Assembly (NCBI RefSeq): GCF_000471905.2
Contig: NW_006497560.1
Location: 1,969,760 to 2,033,759 of the forward strand
Direction: 5' to 3'
DNA: 64,000 nucleotides
Source: Amborella trichopoda
Taxonomy: Eukaryota > Streptophyta > Magnoliopsida > Amborellales > Amborellaceae
Shown: positions 9,337 through 18,473 of the stretch, one piece after another
Layout of the letters: every line of letters starts with the position of its first letter
Numbering within the stretch: the stretch's first letter is position 1
Made by a program: the position numbers and the translations under genes
The notes under the pieces: generated by a model
Database searches by the model: none
The model's input: only the letters and a program-made list of their open reading frames with translations
Told to the model about the DNA's origin: nothing

Positions 9337-10560
9337 GGAGTTTTACAATCTCCCCGTAAGTGACCCCCAAGTCATTCCTCTATCGGGGCAAGAAAATCTG
9401 ACAAAGCAGGAACTTCCCATCAATGACTCGGACTCCATCGAATCCTTGACTTCCCAGCCATGGATAGTCTACCACGGTCTAAGCAGACTCAAGTCGCCAA
9501 GGCAAAAAGCAGTTCTCCAAGCTAAAGCTGTTTGCAAGCCCAGCGAGACGAATTAAACATCACTTTAGAAAACCAGAAAGAGACGGGCACTAAGGGCTAC
9601 TTGCCGAAGAAACAAGACCGGTCAACCCATAGTTGAGCAGGAATTTCTCAGGCCCCTTCTCCACTACCAACTTTACTGGAATTCATCCCTGGCGCGATCC
9701 TTCTTCCTTTTTCATCTTGTCAAGAAGACGTTCCTGTGCCATCTCGTACTCTGCACACGTCCAATGAGGGTGATGATGTTAAAAGTACTCCCAAACGGTC
9801 TGATCAAGGGAGAGACCTAGAAGACCCCTACATTCGTCAAACCTTGGTGATGACGCAAAAAACTGCCCAAATCGGTCTGATGAGGAGAACGACCTTAAAT
9901 GTCCGCCACCTTTTAACCCTTCTCCTTCTTCTTCTCCGGCTTCTCATTTTCCCTCTTCTACGTCTCCTGTAAGTACAACTTTGATATGCCTAAACTTCGA
10001 GGCTCTCGACAGAGAATTCGAAAGAATCAATATAAGCAGGACACAACAGAAACGATTGACTAAGACCCTGGCACAGGCAGTAGGATTCCTAACAGTTGTT
10101 GATGCCCTTGCAGCTTAAGCCAAGGCAGAACCACCTTCTTCAAAGAAGCACAAGAAGCCGAAACCAAAGAAACCGCAGTGGCTCCCTTAGCTTTACTTTG
10201 AGCAGAGATTGAGGGAATCAAAAGTGCGAAGCTTTTACTCTCAGGAAGCTCGCCATATGATACAAGTCTCTGAAGAACCAGCTGGCTTGGAGAAAACACT
10301 CCAGGCATCTGTATAAATACCGTATGATTCATACGCAGACACTCTTCATTTAACCGTCACTCAACTCAGTTTCCTCCAAACTGTTCAGACGAGCTTCTTC
10401 AACCTGATGTGTTTTTTGCATTTTGGGTTGACCTCTCTGTCACTCAGTTTGAGAAAAACACAGGAAGAATGACCAACCCTGGAGCCCTATTGGAGATAGA
10501 GATGTCAGAGTCATTTCGCTAATGAAGTTGGCGAAAAGGACCTTGAGAACAACGAGGAAA
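9337..10560 (+). pseudogene. gag-RT linker of element A, no protease seen
   Basis: This degenerate coding sequence includes a conserved SQPWIVYHG segment (about 9450), an acidic SNEGDDVKSTP segment (about 9760), and a helical stretch around LDREFERINISRTQQ to AQAVGFLTVVDALA (about 10000-10110). The same pieces appear in C (36500-35710), and in B and E just upstream of their proteases. In A and C the path then runs through FEQRLRESKVRSFYSQEA-like sequence straight into RT. No D-[ST]-G or D-G-G-S catalytic motif is present. A shared loss of protease is the simplest reading. Confidence 0.6.
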
Positions 10561-11560
10561 AGTTGCAAGAAGAACTGGAAGAATGGGAAGAAGGTTGTCA
10601 GGCCAAAATTGATGAAATCGAAGAAATAAATCTTGGAGACGAAGCGGATTCTAGACCCACTTTCATTTCAACGAATATGTCTCTACAAGAGAAAGATGAT
10701 TCACTACTATCTTGCGAGCAAACCATGACGTCTCTGCTTGGCATTTTCATGAGATGCCCGACTTAGACTCTCAAGTAACTGTCCACCACCTCGGCATCGA
10801 TCCGACTATCAAACCTGTCAAACAGAAGTTGAGAAGGTTCAGGCTTGACCTCGAGATGCTGATAGACGCTGAGGTGACCAAACTCAAAACAAAGAGGCTT
10901 TATTCGTGAAGTCAAGTACTCGAAATGATTAGCAAATGTTGTTTCAGTAAAGAAGAAAAATGGTCAAATCAGGGTTTGCATTGACTTCTGCGACCTCAAT
11001 ATCACCTGTCCCAAGGATGACTTCCCGTTGCCATTCACAGATATACTCATCGACTCATGTCAAATATTTTCCTTCATGGACGGTTACTCCGGATATAACT
11101 AGATAAGGATGGCGCCTGAAGATGAAGAAGCCACTGCATTCTTAACATCGAAAGGGGTCTTCTGTTACACGATGATGCCTTTTGAATTAAAGAACATTGG
11201 TGCCACGTACCAGAGAGCCATGATGACCATCTTCAAAGACATGATGCACAAAGTAGTGGAATGTTATGTAGATAATTTGGTGGTAAAATCTAAAGAGATG
11301 GATGCTCACAAGAGAGACCTTGAAAAGGTATTCAAGCGTTTACGTCTTCATCAACTTAAAATGAACACGCTAAATTGCACTTTTGGTGCACGCTTTGGAA
11401 ATTCTTGGGGTTCATCGTCAAACATCGAGGGCTTGAAGTTGAGCCAGTCAAGATGAAGGCAATCCAAGAAATACCATCACCGACTACACTTCGAGAACTG
11501 CGCTCCCTCCAAGGGCAACTGGCATACATTCACAGGTTTATCTCAAACCTCTCAGATCGC
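10561..11560 (+). pseudogene. pol: Reverse transcriptase of element A, catalytic residue lost
   Basis: Recognisable blocks are INLGDEADSRPTFIS (10626), HHLGIDPTIKPVKQKLRRF, KKKNGQIRVCIDF (about 10950), CPKDDFPLP, SFMDGYSGYN (about 11070), KGVFCYTMMPFELKNIGATYQRAM, and FLGFIVKHRGLEVEPVK. The active-site motif YVDD reads YVDN (11265-11276), so the second catalytic Asp is gone. The codon for Q after GYN is TAG, and frames shift around 10700, 10910 and 11400. The family makes cDNA from the genomic RNA, but this copy cannot. Confidence 0.9.
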
Positions 11561-12500
11561 TGACACACCTGCTACAAAAAGATACCCCATTCATCTGGGA
11601 TGAAGCATGTTTGGCAACCCTTGTCAACATCAAGCATTATTTAGTCAACCCTCTAGTACTCTCTACACCAGTATTGGGAAAACCCCTCAAACTATACGTG
11701 ACAACTTTAGAAGAGTCACTCGGAGCATTGTTGGCACAAAACAATGATGAGGGAAAAGAGACTGCGTTATAATACTTCAGCCATAGGATGCAAGGGCCCG
11801 AGTAGAATTACCCCCTATTGAGAAGATGTGCTTGGCCCTGATCTTCGCAATACAAATACTTCGCCATTACTATCTTGGTCAGAAAGTTAAACTTATATCA
11901 AAAGCTAACCCTGTAAAGTTTCTCATGACATGCCCATGCTTGTCGAGATGCCTTATTAAGTGGGAATTACTGCTGATGGAATTTGACATCACGTATGTCC
12001 CACAAAAGGTTATCAAGGGTCAGGCCCTGGCTGATTTTCTCGTAATACACCCTTTGCCGGCGAAATCTCTATTATCAAGCGACCTCCTTGATGAAGAAGT
12101 ATTTTGTACTAAGCTTGCTCATGCTTGGGAATTGTACTTTGACGGAGCCTTCCAATCAGACCGAGGAGGCGTCGGAGTAGTCTTGTTAACCCCAAAAGGA
12201 GGAGTATTGCCACTTCCTTCTCCCTTGCCCAAGTCAATTCTCATAATGAAGCAGAATATCAAGCCCTTATAATTAGGTTGGAGATAGTGCTCGACCTAGA
12301 GCAACTCAAGATCTACGGTGACTCCGAGTTGGTTATCTGGTAACTCAATGGGATCTATGACGTGAGAAAAGACACTCTCGAGCCTTATCATGATACTGCA
12401 AAATTGTATATTGCCCAGTTTGAGGATGTATCCCTGAGTCACATCCTTAAGAGGCTAAACTCACAAGCTGATACACTTGCGAAACTCGATGCTACAATTT
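11561..12500 (+). pseudogene. pol: RT connection and RNase H of element A, degenerate
   Basis: The segment continues from RT without a gap. Visible pieces are NNDEGKET (about 11740), a Y-F-D-G-A motif with the first acidic residue (about 12138), NEAEYQALI (about 12250), YGDSELVIW (about 12315) and LNSQADTLAKLDAT (about 12457-12498). These correspond to the D-E-D-D layout of Ty3/gypsy RNase H, which degrades RNA in the RNA-DNA hybrid. Stop codons and frameshifts break it in several places. The region from about 12500 to 12700 is a tether toward integrase. Confidence 0.8.
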
Positions 12501-12699
12501 AGTTGTCCTCATCTGGACCCACGCTTGTTTGGGTGGCAGCATGGAGACACATCGAACTAAGAACTGAGGTCGATGCGGATGATGAGAGAAATATCTTACC
12601 CAAGTGCCCTCGTTATCCATTTGGAGCGCTTCTATCAACCAAAGAAGTAATCAATACTGAGCAAGGAATAACACAGAGTCAAGGAGCTAAGGGTTGAAA

Positions 12700-13999
12700 T
12701 CAAGAACCAAAATTCTTTGAACCTATATGCCCAGAAATCCAGTAGGTAGAAGATTGGAGAGAGCCCATCACTAGTTTCCTAAAGCATGGCCAGCTCCCTG
12801 AAGATCACGTTGAAAGTAACAGCATATGTCGAATGTCTACCAAATGTACTCTCCTTGAAGGAGATGCTCTTTTTGGACAATCCTTTGACGGTATTCTTCT
12901 TAGATGTGTAGACATCCAAGAAGCAAGCAAGGTGTTAGAAGAAGTACACTCAGGCATTTGTGAACTACACCAGTCCAGTCTTAAGCTCTATGAATGAATA
13001 CGCAGGTTGGGATACTATTGGCCTTCCATGATCACCGATTCCTTAAGCTACACTAAAAAGTGCCAAGTATGCACTCCAGCTTGGTTCACAATCCTCCGAA
13101 GCCCTTACTCCCTATGGTTGCATCATGGCCCTTCTCACAATGGGGTATGGAAATCGTAGGGCCTATTTACCCTCCTTCTGCAGTGGGTCATGTTTTTATC
13201 CTAACTGCAATAGATTACTTCTCTAAGTGGGCTGAAGTGTTCCCCCTTAAATAAGTTCCTGGCATAGCAGTGGTCTAATTCGTTTGACATCATATCATAT
13301 GTCTCTTCGGAGTGCCCGACCAGATCATATCTGTCAACGGTCCTCAATTTAGGAGTCATCACATCGATCGCTTAGTTAATCAATTCGATTTTGAATGGAG
13401 GTACTCGACTATTTACTACCCTCAGGCGAATGGATTAGCTGAGGCTTTCAATAAGACTCTGTGCAATGTTTTAAGAAAGTCAATATAAACAACATGGAAG
13501 AACTGACATGAAAAGCTTCCCGAAGAACTATGGGCTTATCGGACTACTATGAGAAATGCTACTGATTCCACTCCTTATTCTCTGGTTTATGGGGGTGGAG
13601 CAGTTTTACCTCTTGAAATGCAAAGCCCTTCACTGCGAGTAGTTATTCACCAAGGAATAACCGAAGATGACAGAATCAAGCTCCGATATCAAGAATTGGA
13701 TGCACTTGATGGAAAGAGGCTAGCGGCTCAGCATAAGCTTAAACTCAACCAAGGGAGAATAAAGAGGGCTTTTGACAATTCTGTCAAGATCCGCTCATTC
13801 ACCAGTGGTGATCTAGTCTTAGCTATTAAGAGGCCTACTGTCATGCATAGCTGGCGTAAAGGGAAGTTTGAGCCTAAATGGGAAGGTCCCTTTATATTAA
13901 AAAAGGTCTCGCTCAATGGAGCCTACATATAGGCACATCCTGAAGGAGGGCAAGCAATTGCCCCTATCAAAGGACGATACTTAAAGAAGTACTACCCAT
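12700..13999 (+). pseudogene. pol: Integrase of element A, two of three catalytic acids lost
   Basis: An HHCC-type zinc region (HSGICELHQ to CQVC, about 12945-13065) is followed by the DDE core and a C-terminal domain ending IKGRYLKKYYP (stop 13999). The first catalytic Asp, in W-G-M-D-I-V-G-P of relatives, is Glu here (13150-13152). The second, in the D-N-G motif, is Val (SVNGPQF, 13333-13335). The final Glu is kept (13441-13443). The spacing D-x60-D-x35-E is normal. In-frame stops lie around 13253, 13277, 13487 and 13930. A homologous C-terminal half is found in F (55128-55753). Confidence 0.92.
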
Positions 14000-14458
14000 A
14001 ATGCGTATTCAAGAAAAGGAGACTCGACGCGAAAATAAGCTAGAAAGTTCGAACGAATTCTAACTCCTTTTATTGCAGTGAAAACCAGTTACGAGTTACA
14101 AGCTAACGAAGCCTATTACTAGGGAGGTTACAAGTCTTTTGCACCTGAGGATAAGAGCACGGTTACAAACCAAAATCTGAAGTTTTGGTCTTGCATCTGA
14201 GGATAAGAGGATGATAGGCCGAAACAAATGCCTGCTGCATGATGAAGAAGCAAACCCCCAAAGAAAAGTCGTCCCTCATGAAGAAGAAGCGAAACCACTT
14301 GGAGAGTTAGCTTCAATTCATCTGATGAGTAAGAGGATGGACGAAGCGAAGCCACTCTGAGAAGTTAGCTTCAGTCCATCCAATGTGTATATCAAATATA
14401 CGAGTCAGATATCTCATCTGACCTGTACATCAAACATACAACGTAGGATTCATGAGAC

Positions 14459-14665
14459 GTGTGTATCAAACATACAAAGCTGGCTAGCCTTGGCGAGGAA
14501 CTTTCTTATGATGGAAAACATACCCTGTTCACAATGGATGCCCTTTCACAAAACAACATGGACCTCACTGTTGTGCTGGAGAATTTAGCTTCCAATAGGT
14601 ATCACAAGCCCTGCCTTACCATCATTCACCACTTTTTACCTTCCCATGAACATCACCGTGCATAG
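14459..14665 (+). CDS. Small conserved ORF after integrase (A), function unknown
   Basis: The 68-codon frame reads EELSYDGKHTLFTMDA and later LTVVLENLASNRYHKPCL. Element F has a close counterpart in the same place and strand (about 56238-56429: ELAYDGEQTLFTLDA, VVLKDLASNRHHKPGL). Conserved positions include YDG, TLFT-DA, QNNM, TVVL and LASNR-HKP. About half of the codon differences between the two are silent, which does not decide between coding and plain nucleotide conservation. I do not recognise a family. It may be a remnant of a larger protein or not translated at all. Confidence 0.3.
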   Translation: MCIKHTKLASLGEELSYDGKHTLFTMDALSQNNMDLTVVLENLASNRYHKPCLTIIHHFLPSHEHHRA

Positions 14666-14756
14666 CTCATCACCGAACATTGCAAATCCCACACGTGACG
14701 TTTTTCCACTTGCGAGCATTACTGTCTGCATCATGACAAGCTACATTGCCGATGAG

Positions 14757-14910
14757 CGTCGGTTGTGTCTCCCAAAGGCCAACGTTAGCTGAATTCCCAA
14801 CGCCGGTTGCCTTTCTTGAGGATCAACGTCGGTTGTCTCAGTGCCAGTTACACTTCTAAACCATCAGCGTCGGTTGCCCCAACGCCAGCTGCAATTCTGT
14901 TAATGTCGGA
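14757..14910 (+). repeat. GTCGGTTG-type repeats, first block (A)
   Basis: Four or so irregular units of 35-50 bp carry gaGCGTCGGTTGTgtct and cCAACGCCGGTTGcc cores. A second block lies beyond the antisense TATA box (15735-15935). F has the same two blocks (56530-56700 and 57440-57690), there with agcgCCGACTGTG, which matches the arm of the LTR hairpin units of A. Confidence 0.7.
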
Positions 14911-15590
14911 CCTGTCGCGACTGTTCACTTCCCGAGACTCGTCTTTTTTGGGGCCAAAGTTTTCACACCCCCTTAATCGTTGCACGATCTCCAAGGGGGA
15001 CGGTTCACCTCTGACAACTATTTACCTTCCCTGCAATCGTTTTGTCTGTTCGTCTCCCATCAAAACTTCTCCGACACGGCCAAAACCCACTGAAAAACTT
15101 TCCCGCCTCCGTTTTTGACCAGGGCATCATCAGAACCTCACCAAAAACTTTTGTAAACACTCCCTAAGTTCCAGGGAACCTCTGCAACACTGCCAACAAC
15201 GTCAGAAGTTACCACTACCCCTAGGAAACCCTTAAAACCATTGAAAAAAACCTTTCAAAACTCGCGAAAATGCTCACTGTTACATTTCCCGCCTCTTCTA
15301 CCCTAAAAAATCTTAAGGCCCGAGCTCTTTCCTCCACCGAAAAGTCCTCTGTGGTAAAAAATCTCTCTACAACTTTACTAAATTCTTGGTGAAAGTCTGC
15401 TCGCCGAAGGCCTTCCCTGCAGGACCCTCACTGGAATCCCACTATTTGTCAAAAACCTTCCCTGCAAAACTTTGGCTGAAGTCCCACTACATGCTGGAAC
15501 TTCAACCGAGCACTCTCTCCTCACTGCTAAAGAAAAATTTTGTTTAAGTTTTGTTTTACCCTTGGTGAAAACTGAAGAGAACGGGATTTT
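14911..15590 (-). other. Pyrimidine-rich segment downstream of the antisense TATA box (A), no gene seen
   Basis: The plus strand is C-rich with runs such as acaactttcc and cctctgcaacac. Read antisense it corresponds to the leader after the TATA box in B (1788-2737). The plus-strand ORFs here (14807-15118, 15472-15711) match no protein stretch recognisable in F. I see no gene in it. Confidence 0.45.
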
Positions 15591-15604
15591 ACCCCCTTAT
15601 ATAG
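15591..15604 (-). promoter_or_regulatory. Antisense TATA box in the 3' region of A
   Basis: On the minus strand this reads CTATATAAGGGGGT. B has TATATAAAGGGGGG at 1780 and F has TATATAAAGGGGGT at 57322-57309, all facing against gag-pol. In B the box precedes the antisense ORF. In A transcription from here would run into integrase in antisense, because the ORF is missing. Confidence 0.55.
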
Positions 15605-15734
15605 ACCACACTACCCTCAAACGGCCCTTACAAACTGGGAATTCCTGTCGCGTCCAAGGAAAGCCAAGCAACGATGAGCTAGGTCGGGCTTTGACTCGAG
15701 ACCCGAGGTAACTCTAATCGATCCGTACCCAGCA

Positions 15735-15935
15735 CTGGGATAATTCAACCCTAACGCCGGTTGAGTTAGCGTCGGTTATTTTCAAACAATATCACGTGTC
15801 GTTTACAGCACCAGCTGAGTTTTTAATAATCTAGCGCCAATTGTATTTTTGAGAACTCAGCTCTTGTTGAACACTCACAAGAAACAATTATTGCTGCATT
15901 TGGCGTCGACTGTATTTCAAGCCGTCTATTTCTAG
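15735..15935 (+). repeat. GTCGG/GCCGG-type repeats, second block (A)
   Basis: Units of the type AACGCCGGTTGAgttaGCGTCGGTTat and ctAGCGCCAATTGTattttt lie on the far side of the antisense TATA box. They are related to the block at 14757-14910. Confidence 0.6.
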
Positions 15936-15949
15936 CTGAAGCCTTGTGT

Positions 15950-16380
15950 GACCTATCATCCCCAGTGGAGTTTCACCCAAACCATTGCACCCAAGCCGTG
16001 ACCTATCATCCCCAATGGAGTTAGGAGGCCACTATCCCTCATCCCAATAAAAGTCACACCCAAACTATAGCCCATTATCCTTAGTGGAGTTAGGGTCATT
16101 CTTACCTCTTCAATTCCTAGTGGATCTGTTTCACACCAAGCTTTCTTATCCCTAGGGATTCGGGTCACCCGTCATAAGCCAATTCTCCATAGAGTCTCAT
16201 CTGTCACCCCAAGGAGTAAGCTTGCCCCCTAATCCTTAGTGAGGTCTGCTTCCGTTTGCCATCCCTCTTTGGGCCACAGTTTCCATTTGTGCCCTCAGTT
16301 TTTGAATGGTCTTAACCATTTTATCCCCAGGGAGTCGGATTTCCATCCACAAACCTATACCCATGGAGCTTCACCTACAC
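15950..16380 (+). repeat. Repeats containing the complement of the PBS (A)
   Basis: About ten irregular units of 30-60 bp carry atTATCCCCAGTGGAGTtag-like cores. TCCCCAGTGGAGTT at 15959-15972 is the exact reverse complement of 14 nt of this element's own PBS (6125-6138). TCCCCAATGGAGT at 16009-16021 matches the variant PBS of B. Others are degenerate (16079, 16153, 16324). Further scattered copies lie at 17055-17250. F and B carry the same repeat family. Confidence 0.8.
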
Positions 16381-16384
16381 GGTG

Positions 16385-16985
16385 ACCCACACAATGGTCT
16401 TGATGCACGACCCTAAACCGCATGGTCCAAACTATATGACCTTAAAACTGCAGTAGAGGTCTAGTTGCATGACCTTAAACTGCACGGTCCTAATTGTATG
16501 AATTTAAATTGCATAACCACGGTCCAAACTATATGATCTTAAACTGTTGTGGGGGTCTAGTTGCACGACCTTAAACTACACGGTCCTAGTTGTATGACTT
16601 TAAACTGCATAATCACGGTCCAAACTATATGACCTTAAATTGTAGTGGAGGTTTAGTTGCACGACCTTAAAATGCACGGTCATAGTTGTTTGACTTTAAA
16701 CTGCGTAACCACATCCCAATTGTATGACCTTAAACCGTAGTGCATGTCGTAGTTGCATGACGTTACAGGACTCAAAAACCCAGTCCAAACTACATGACCT
16801 TAAACTGTAGCGGAGGTCTAGTTGCATGACCTTAAATTGCACAGTCCTAGTTGTATGACTTTAAACTACATACCCATAGTCCAGCTGTATGACCCTAAAC
16901 CATAGTGCACGTCTTGGCTGCATGACGATAAACTGTTTTGCACATGTCCCAGAGGTATGACCTTTAAAACTTGCCCCCACATACG
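16385..16985 (-). repeat. AAGGTCA satellite-like array (A), higher-order unit about 97 bp
   Basis: Written on the plus strand, units read ggtcCaaactatATGACCTTAAACTgtagtgga. Three sub-units of about 32 bp differ systematically (ggtctagttgc, ggtcctagttgt, ggtccaaactat) and recur as a trio. ggt(c/t)tagttgc starts at 16457, 16554, 16650 and 16815. The reverse-complement family is in B (230-1320), with relatives in F and E. Confidence 0.85.
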
Positions 16986-16999
16986 CGCACACGCCTTTA

Positions 17000-17430
17000 C
17001 GTGCACTTTCACGCACGCCTTCCTTATCCTACCTATTACAGTGTGCACACCACCTTCATTACCTCCCCAGTGCGTCTATTCACTTCATCACCATACCTCA
17101 TTCCCCAGTGAGTCTCACCCGTGCTCACAAAATGGCGAACCATCCTGCCATCCATACTCATCGTAAGTTAGTGGGTCACCATCATCCACTCACATTTCAT
17201 ACATTATCCATCTTTCATAGGTAACCTAATGTCATTTCCCCAAGTGAGTCAAACGACCACCAAACTCACTCCATGGCCACCACAGACTGTCATTCATCAC
17301 CACTACAGTCTAGCTGTATTACCTTAAACCATAGTGTACATTCTATCCGCATGAGATTAAACTATTTCGCACAGGTCCCGGATACATGACCTTAAACATG
17401 CCTTTAAAAAAAAATTTAAAAAATGATGAA
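17000..17430 (+). other. Unique-looking segment and scattered repeat copies (A)
   Basis: A stretch rich in cacacgc and cctt (17000-17250) matches the reverse complement of B 1-230. It holds three degenerate CCCCAGTGAGTC motifs and is followed by one more AAGGTCA unit (17300-17400). No gene is recognised. Confidence 0.5.
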
Positions 17431-17439
17431 ATACCGGGC

Positions 17440-17630
17440 ATGGTGTATACCTTAACAAGGGAACGCCATGAGTAAAAATGACGAACGGGCATGGTCACGA
17501 AACCATGAGTAAAAGAGTTCTGTGAAAATGAGAGCTCAGGCATGGAGAAAACCCAAAAGGGCATTATGAGTAAAAATCAATGAAAGGGGTGGACATGGCT
17601 GAAAGGTCATGGGTAAAAGAGCCCCAAAAT
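17440..17630 (+). repeat. catgagtaaaaat tandem repeat (A)
   Basis: Three to four units of about 45-60 bp are built on GGGCATGGtcacgaaacCATGAGTAAAAatga. F has related units at 58970-59060, and E has the inverse at 46490-46640. They form the inner border of the AAGGTCA array. Confidence 0.65.
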
Positions 17631-18056
17631 AAAAAGAAGTTGGTGAAAACCGTCTCTACGGTGCCACTTCCCAAGGTGAAGTGAAAATCTATAAAGGAAG
17701 CTTGGACCAATAAACAGGTTGATGCAGCGTTCGCCTCAATAGGCAGCTTCAGCTCTTACTCAAAGAAAAATCCCTGGTGTTACAATGCCAGGAATACAAA
17801 AATACGAGCTCGAAGGATAAGATTATGACAGCCTGAGTCTAGTTGCAAAAGGATTCAAAAGGCAAAAGACTCACCAAGATGGTAAGACAAGTCTCATTAG
17901 GAAGAACATTATCCCCATTAAGTCACAAACATACTCTAGAAACAAATATTACAAAGCCAAGAAATTGACAAAGTCAGGGCGAAACTCACCGAAGACTTGA
18001 TCGGCAAATAAACCTGCCCCCAATTGGACTCTGTAGAAGAGACCTACAGTGGTACT

Positions 18057-18473
18057 CTAATCGTCAAAAGGAAATCGGGTGTAGCAGCAAACAACGCCGA
18101 CCAAAAGTAAACAAACGAATGCAGACCAATTGGGAACAATGCCGTTCGACATGGCGCTCGATTGCCAAACGGGCCTAATTCTAACTGACAAGGTCCGTAC
18201 AAAATCCTCAGCTTCATAATCACAAACAGTCTGCACGAGGGTGAGGACTTCGACAAGATCCCTCAAAAATTTCTCTTCTCCCCCTAAAGTCTCCACGTGC
18301 GGACCTACGAACAATGCATCCCTACGTCTAAGCGTCCTAGTTACACCATTACATGAATCTCCTCGACGTTCACGTTGTCCTGTGGCTAGGAAGGAAAAAA
18401 GTAAAAGCCAAAGGAAACTTTTTGAATGATTGTCCTTCTCGCTTCTCTTGAAGTACAACATTCGATAGGGCAA
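18057..18473 (-). CDS. Conserved antisense ORF beside the 3' LTR (A), function unknown
   Basis: An uninterrupted 138-codon frame begins 3 bp from the 3' LTR and runs antisense to the element. Its core (RDALFVGPHVETLGGEEK, FLRDLVEVLTL, AEDFVRTL) is matched in F at 59907-59698 (DAFLTGPSMETLGVEET, FLRDLVEVLTL, AEDFVRTL). The sense strand also stays mostly open over the same block, with one TAA in A. The nucleotide sequence is strongly conserved (29 identical bases around 18241-18267), but substitutions show no clear silent bias, so this may be a conserved cis-element near the LTR instead of a gene. No family is recognised. Confidence 0.3.
   Translation of the reverse strand: MPYRMLYFKRSEKDNHSKSFLWLLLFSFLATGQRERRGDSCNGVTRTLRRRDALFVGPHVETLGGEEKFLRDLVEVLTLVQTVCDYEAEDFVRTLSVRIRPVWQSSAMSNGIVPNWSAFVCLLLVGVVCCYTRFPFDD

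Noticed and set aside
10300-10330. Possible protease motif (YDSYADT) in A
   Set aside because: It lacks the D-[ST]-G or D-G-G-S loop and the flanking NRPLFV and HPWLH blocks seen in B and E.
15591-15604. Antisense TATA box read as the LTR promoter of another, inverted element
   Set aside because: The same box and order of repeats occur in A, B and F at the same place between INT and LTR, and no LTR termini surround it. It belongs to the elements themselves.
15959-15972. PBS-complementary motif taken as part of a tRNA gene
   Set aside because: Only the 13-14 nt motif matches. No D-arm, anticodon arm or T-arm can be laid out around it, and it recurs as an irregular repeat.
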